From NCBI GenBank assembly GCA_947044365.1, contig OX345636.1:25905466-25969465 (forward strand): a stretch of DNA of 64,000 nt. Direction: 5' to 3'. This document shows positions 63,950 through 64,000 of the stretch, piece after piece (position 1 is the first letter of the stretch; the number at the start of each line of letters is the position of its first letter). The notes under the pieces are model-generated. The model was given only the letters and a program-made list of their open reading frames with translations, had not been told where the DNA came from and did no database searches. The translations under genes and the position numbers were made by a program. This stretch comes from Petrosia ficiformis. Its lineage: Eukaryota > Porifera > Demospongiae > Haplosclerida > Petrosiidae.

Positions 63950-64000
63950 TTATATATATATACCAAACTGGGGTAATTTCGTTCTATTTTTTCACTAACC
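63950..64000. other. Window edge
   Basis: AT tract (tatatatata) and the probable intron or upstream part of the PB1-like minus-strand gene. The ttcactaacc at the very end could be a minus-strand donor. Confidence 0.3.

Overview
This is a eukaryotic, AT-rich window. The genes are split by short introns (about 50-90 bp, GT..AG), there are long microsatellites, and no bacterial gene organisation is present. The protein families, recognised from memory only (SAMD3-like proteins, a G2E3-like N-terminus, a sponge-style kinase relic, Calx-beta exons, HIRAN-like and PB1-like proteins), point to an early-branching animal. My best inference is a demosponge of the Amphimedon type, but the sequence alone does not prove it.

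Most of the window is a transposon graveyard with deep nesting. From left to right: a pogo pseudogene (0.3-1 kb); a small spliced ORF (2 kb); dispersed and inverted repeats (2.7-3.6 kb); a SAMD3-like gene (4.0-5.5 kb); a kinase relic (5.8-6.3 kb); a decayed CACTA/Tnp2 transposase (7.7-9.7 kb); a LINE 3' end (10.2 kb); a divergent two-gene unit with a Plavaka-like transposase split by a TTAA element (11.2-15.1 kb); another transposon-type protein and a TTAA MITE (15.5-17 kb); hAT pieces around a minus-strand multi-exon gene (17.3-20.5 kb); a G2E3-like N-terminus running into a foldback (20.7-21.5 kb); a HIRAN-like relic (22.8 kb); a Tc1 element (23.7-25.25 kb); a Ty3/gypsy remnant (26 kb); and a second copy of the 2.7-kb repeat, inverted (26.8-27.4 kb).

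From 27.4 to 33 kb there is a piggyBac (minus strand) with an inverted C-terminus. An 875-bp near-perfect palindrome sits in its intron, and an apparently intact Merlin element with 8-bp target duplications sits in its 5' region. From 34.2 to 37.7 kb a Penelope retroelement lies inside a hAT element, which lies inside another piggyBac. A second SAMD3-like gene (38.3-39.1 kb), microsatellites, Calx-beta exons and a 38-bp minisatellite with inverted arms follow.

The 45.1-54.4 kb region is a modular array. A shared backbone ends in a (GT)n tract each time and alternates with different cassettes in the order A-B-C-D-A-B-C-D-E-A, including a near-identical 3.4-kb tandem duplication. After it come a spliced 5' gene fragment, a third piggyBac interrupted by a roughly 1-kb TTAA-flanked insertion, a THAP transposase convergent with a YqaJ/SWIM-type gene (an ISL2EU-type pair), an unknown 203-codon ORF, a DDE_3 transposase split by a RecQ-like exon, and a minus-strand PB1-like gene that reaches the window end.

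The strongest observations are: the intact Merlin; three insertions whose removal with one target duplication restores a reading frame; a shared end architecture (one or two subterminal palindromes next to TTAA) across several piggyBac-type elements; a possible AT-AC intron in the Tc1 transposase; and the cassette array, which I cannot assign to any known element.
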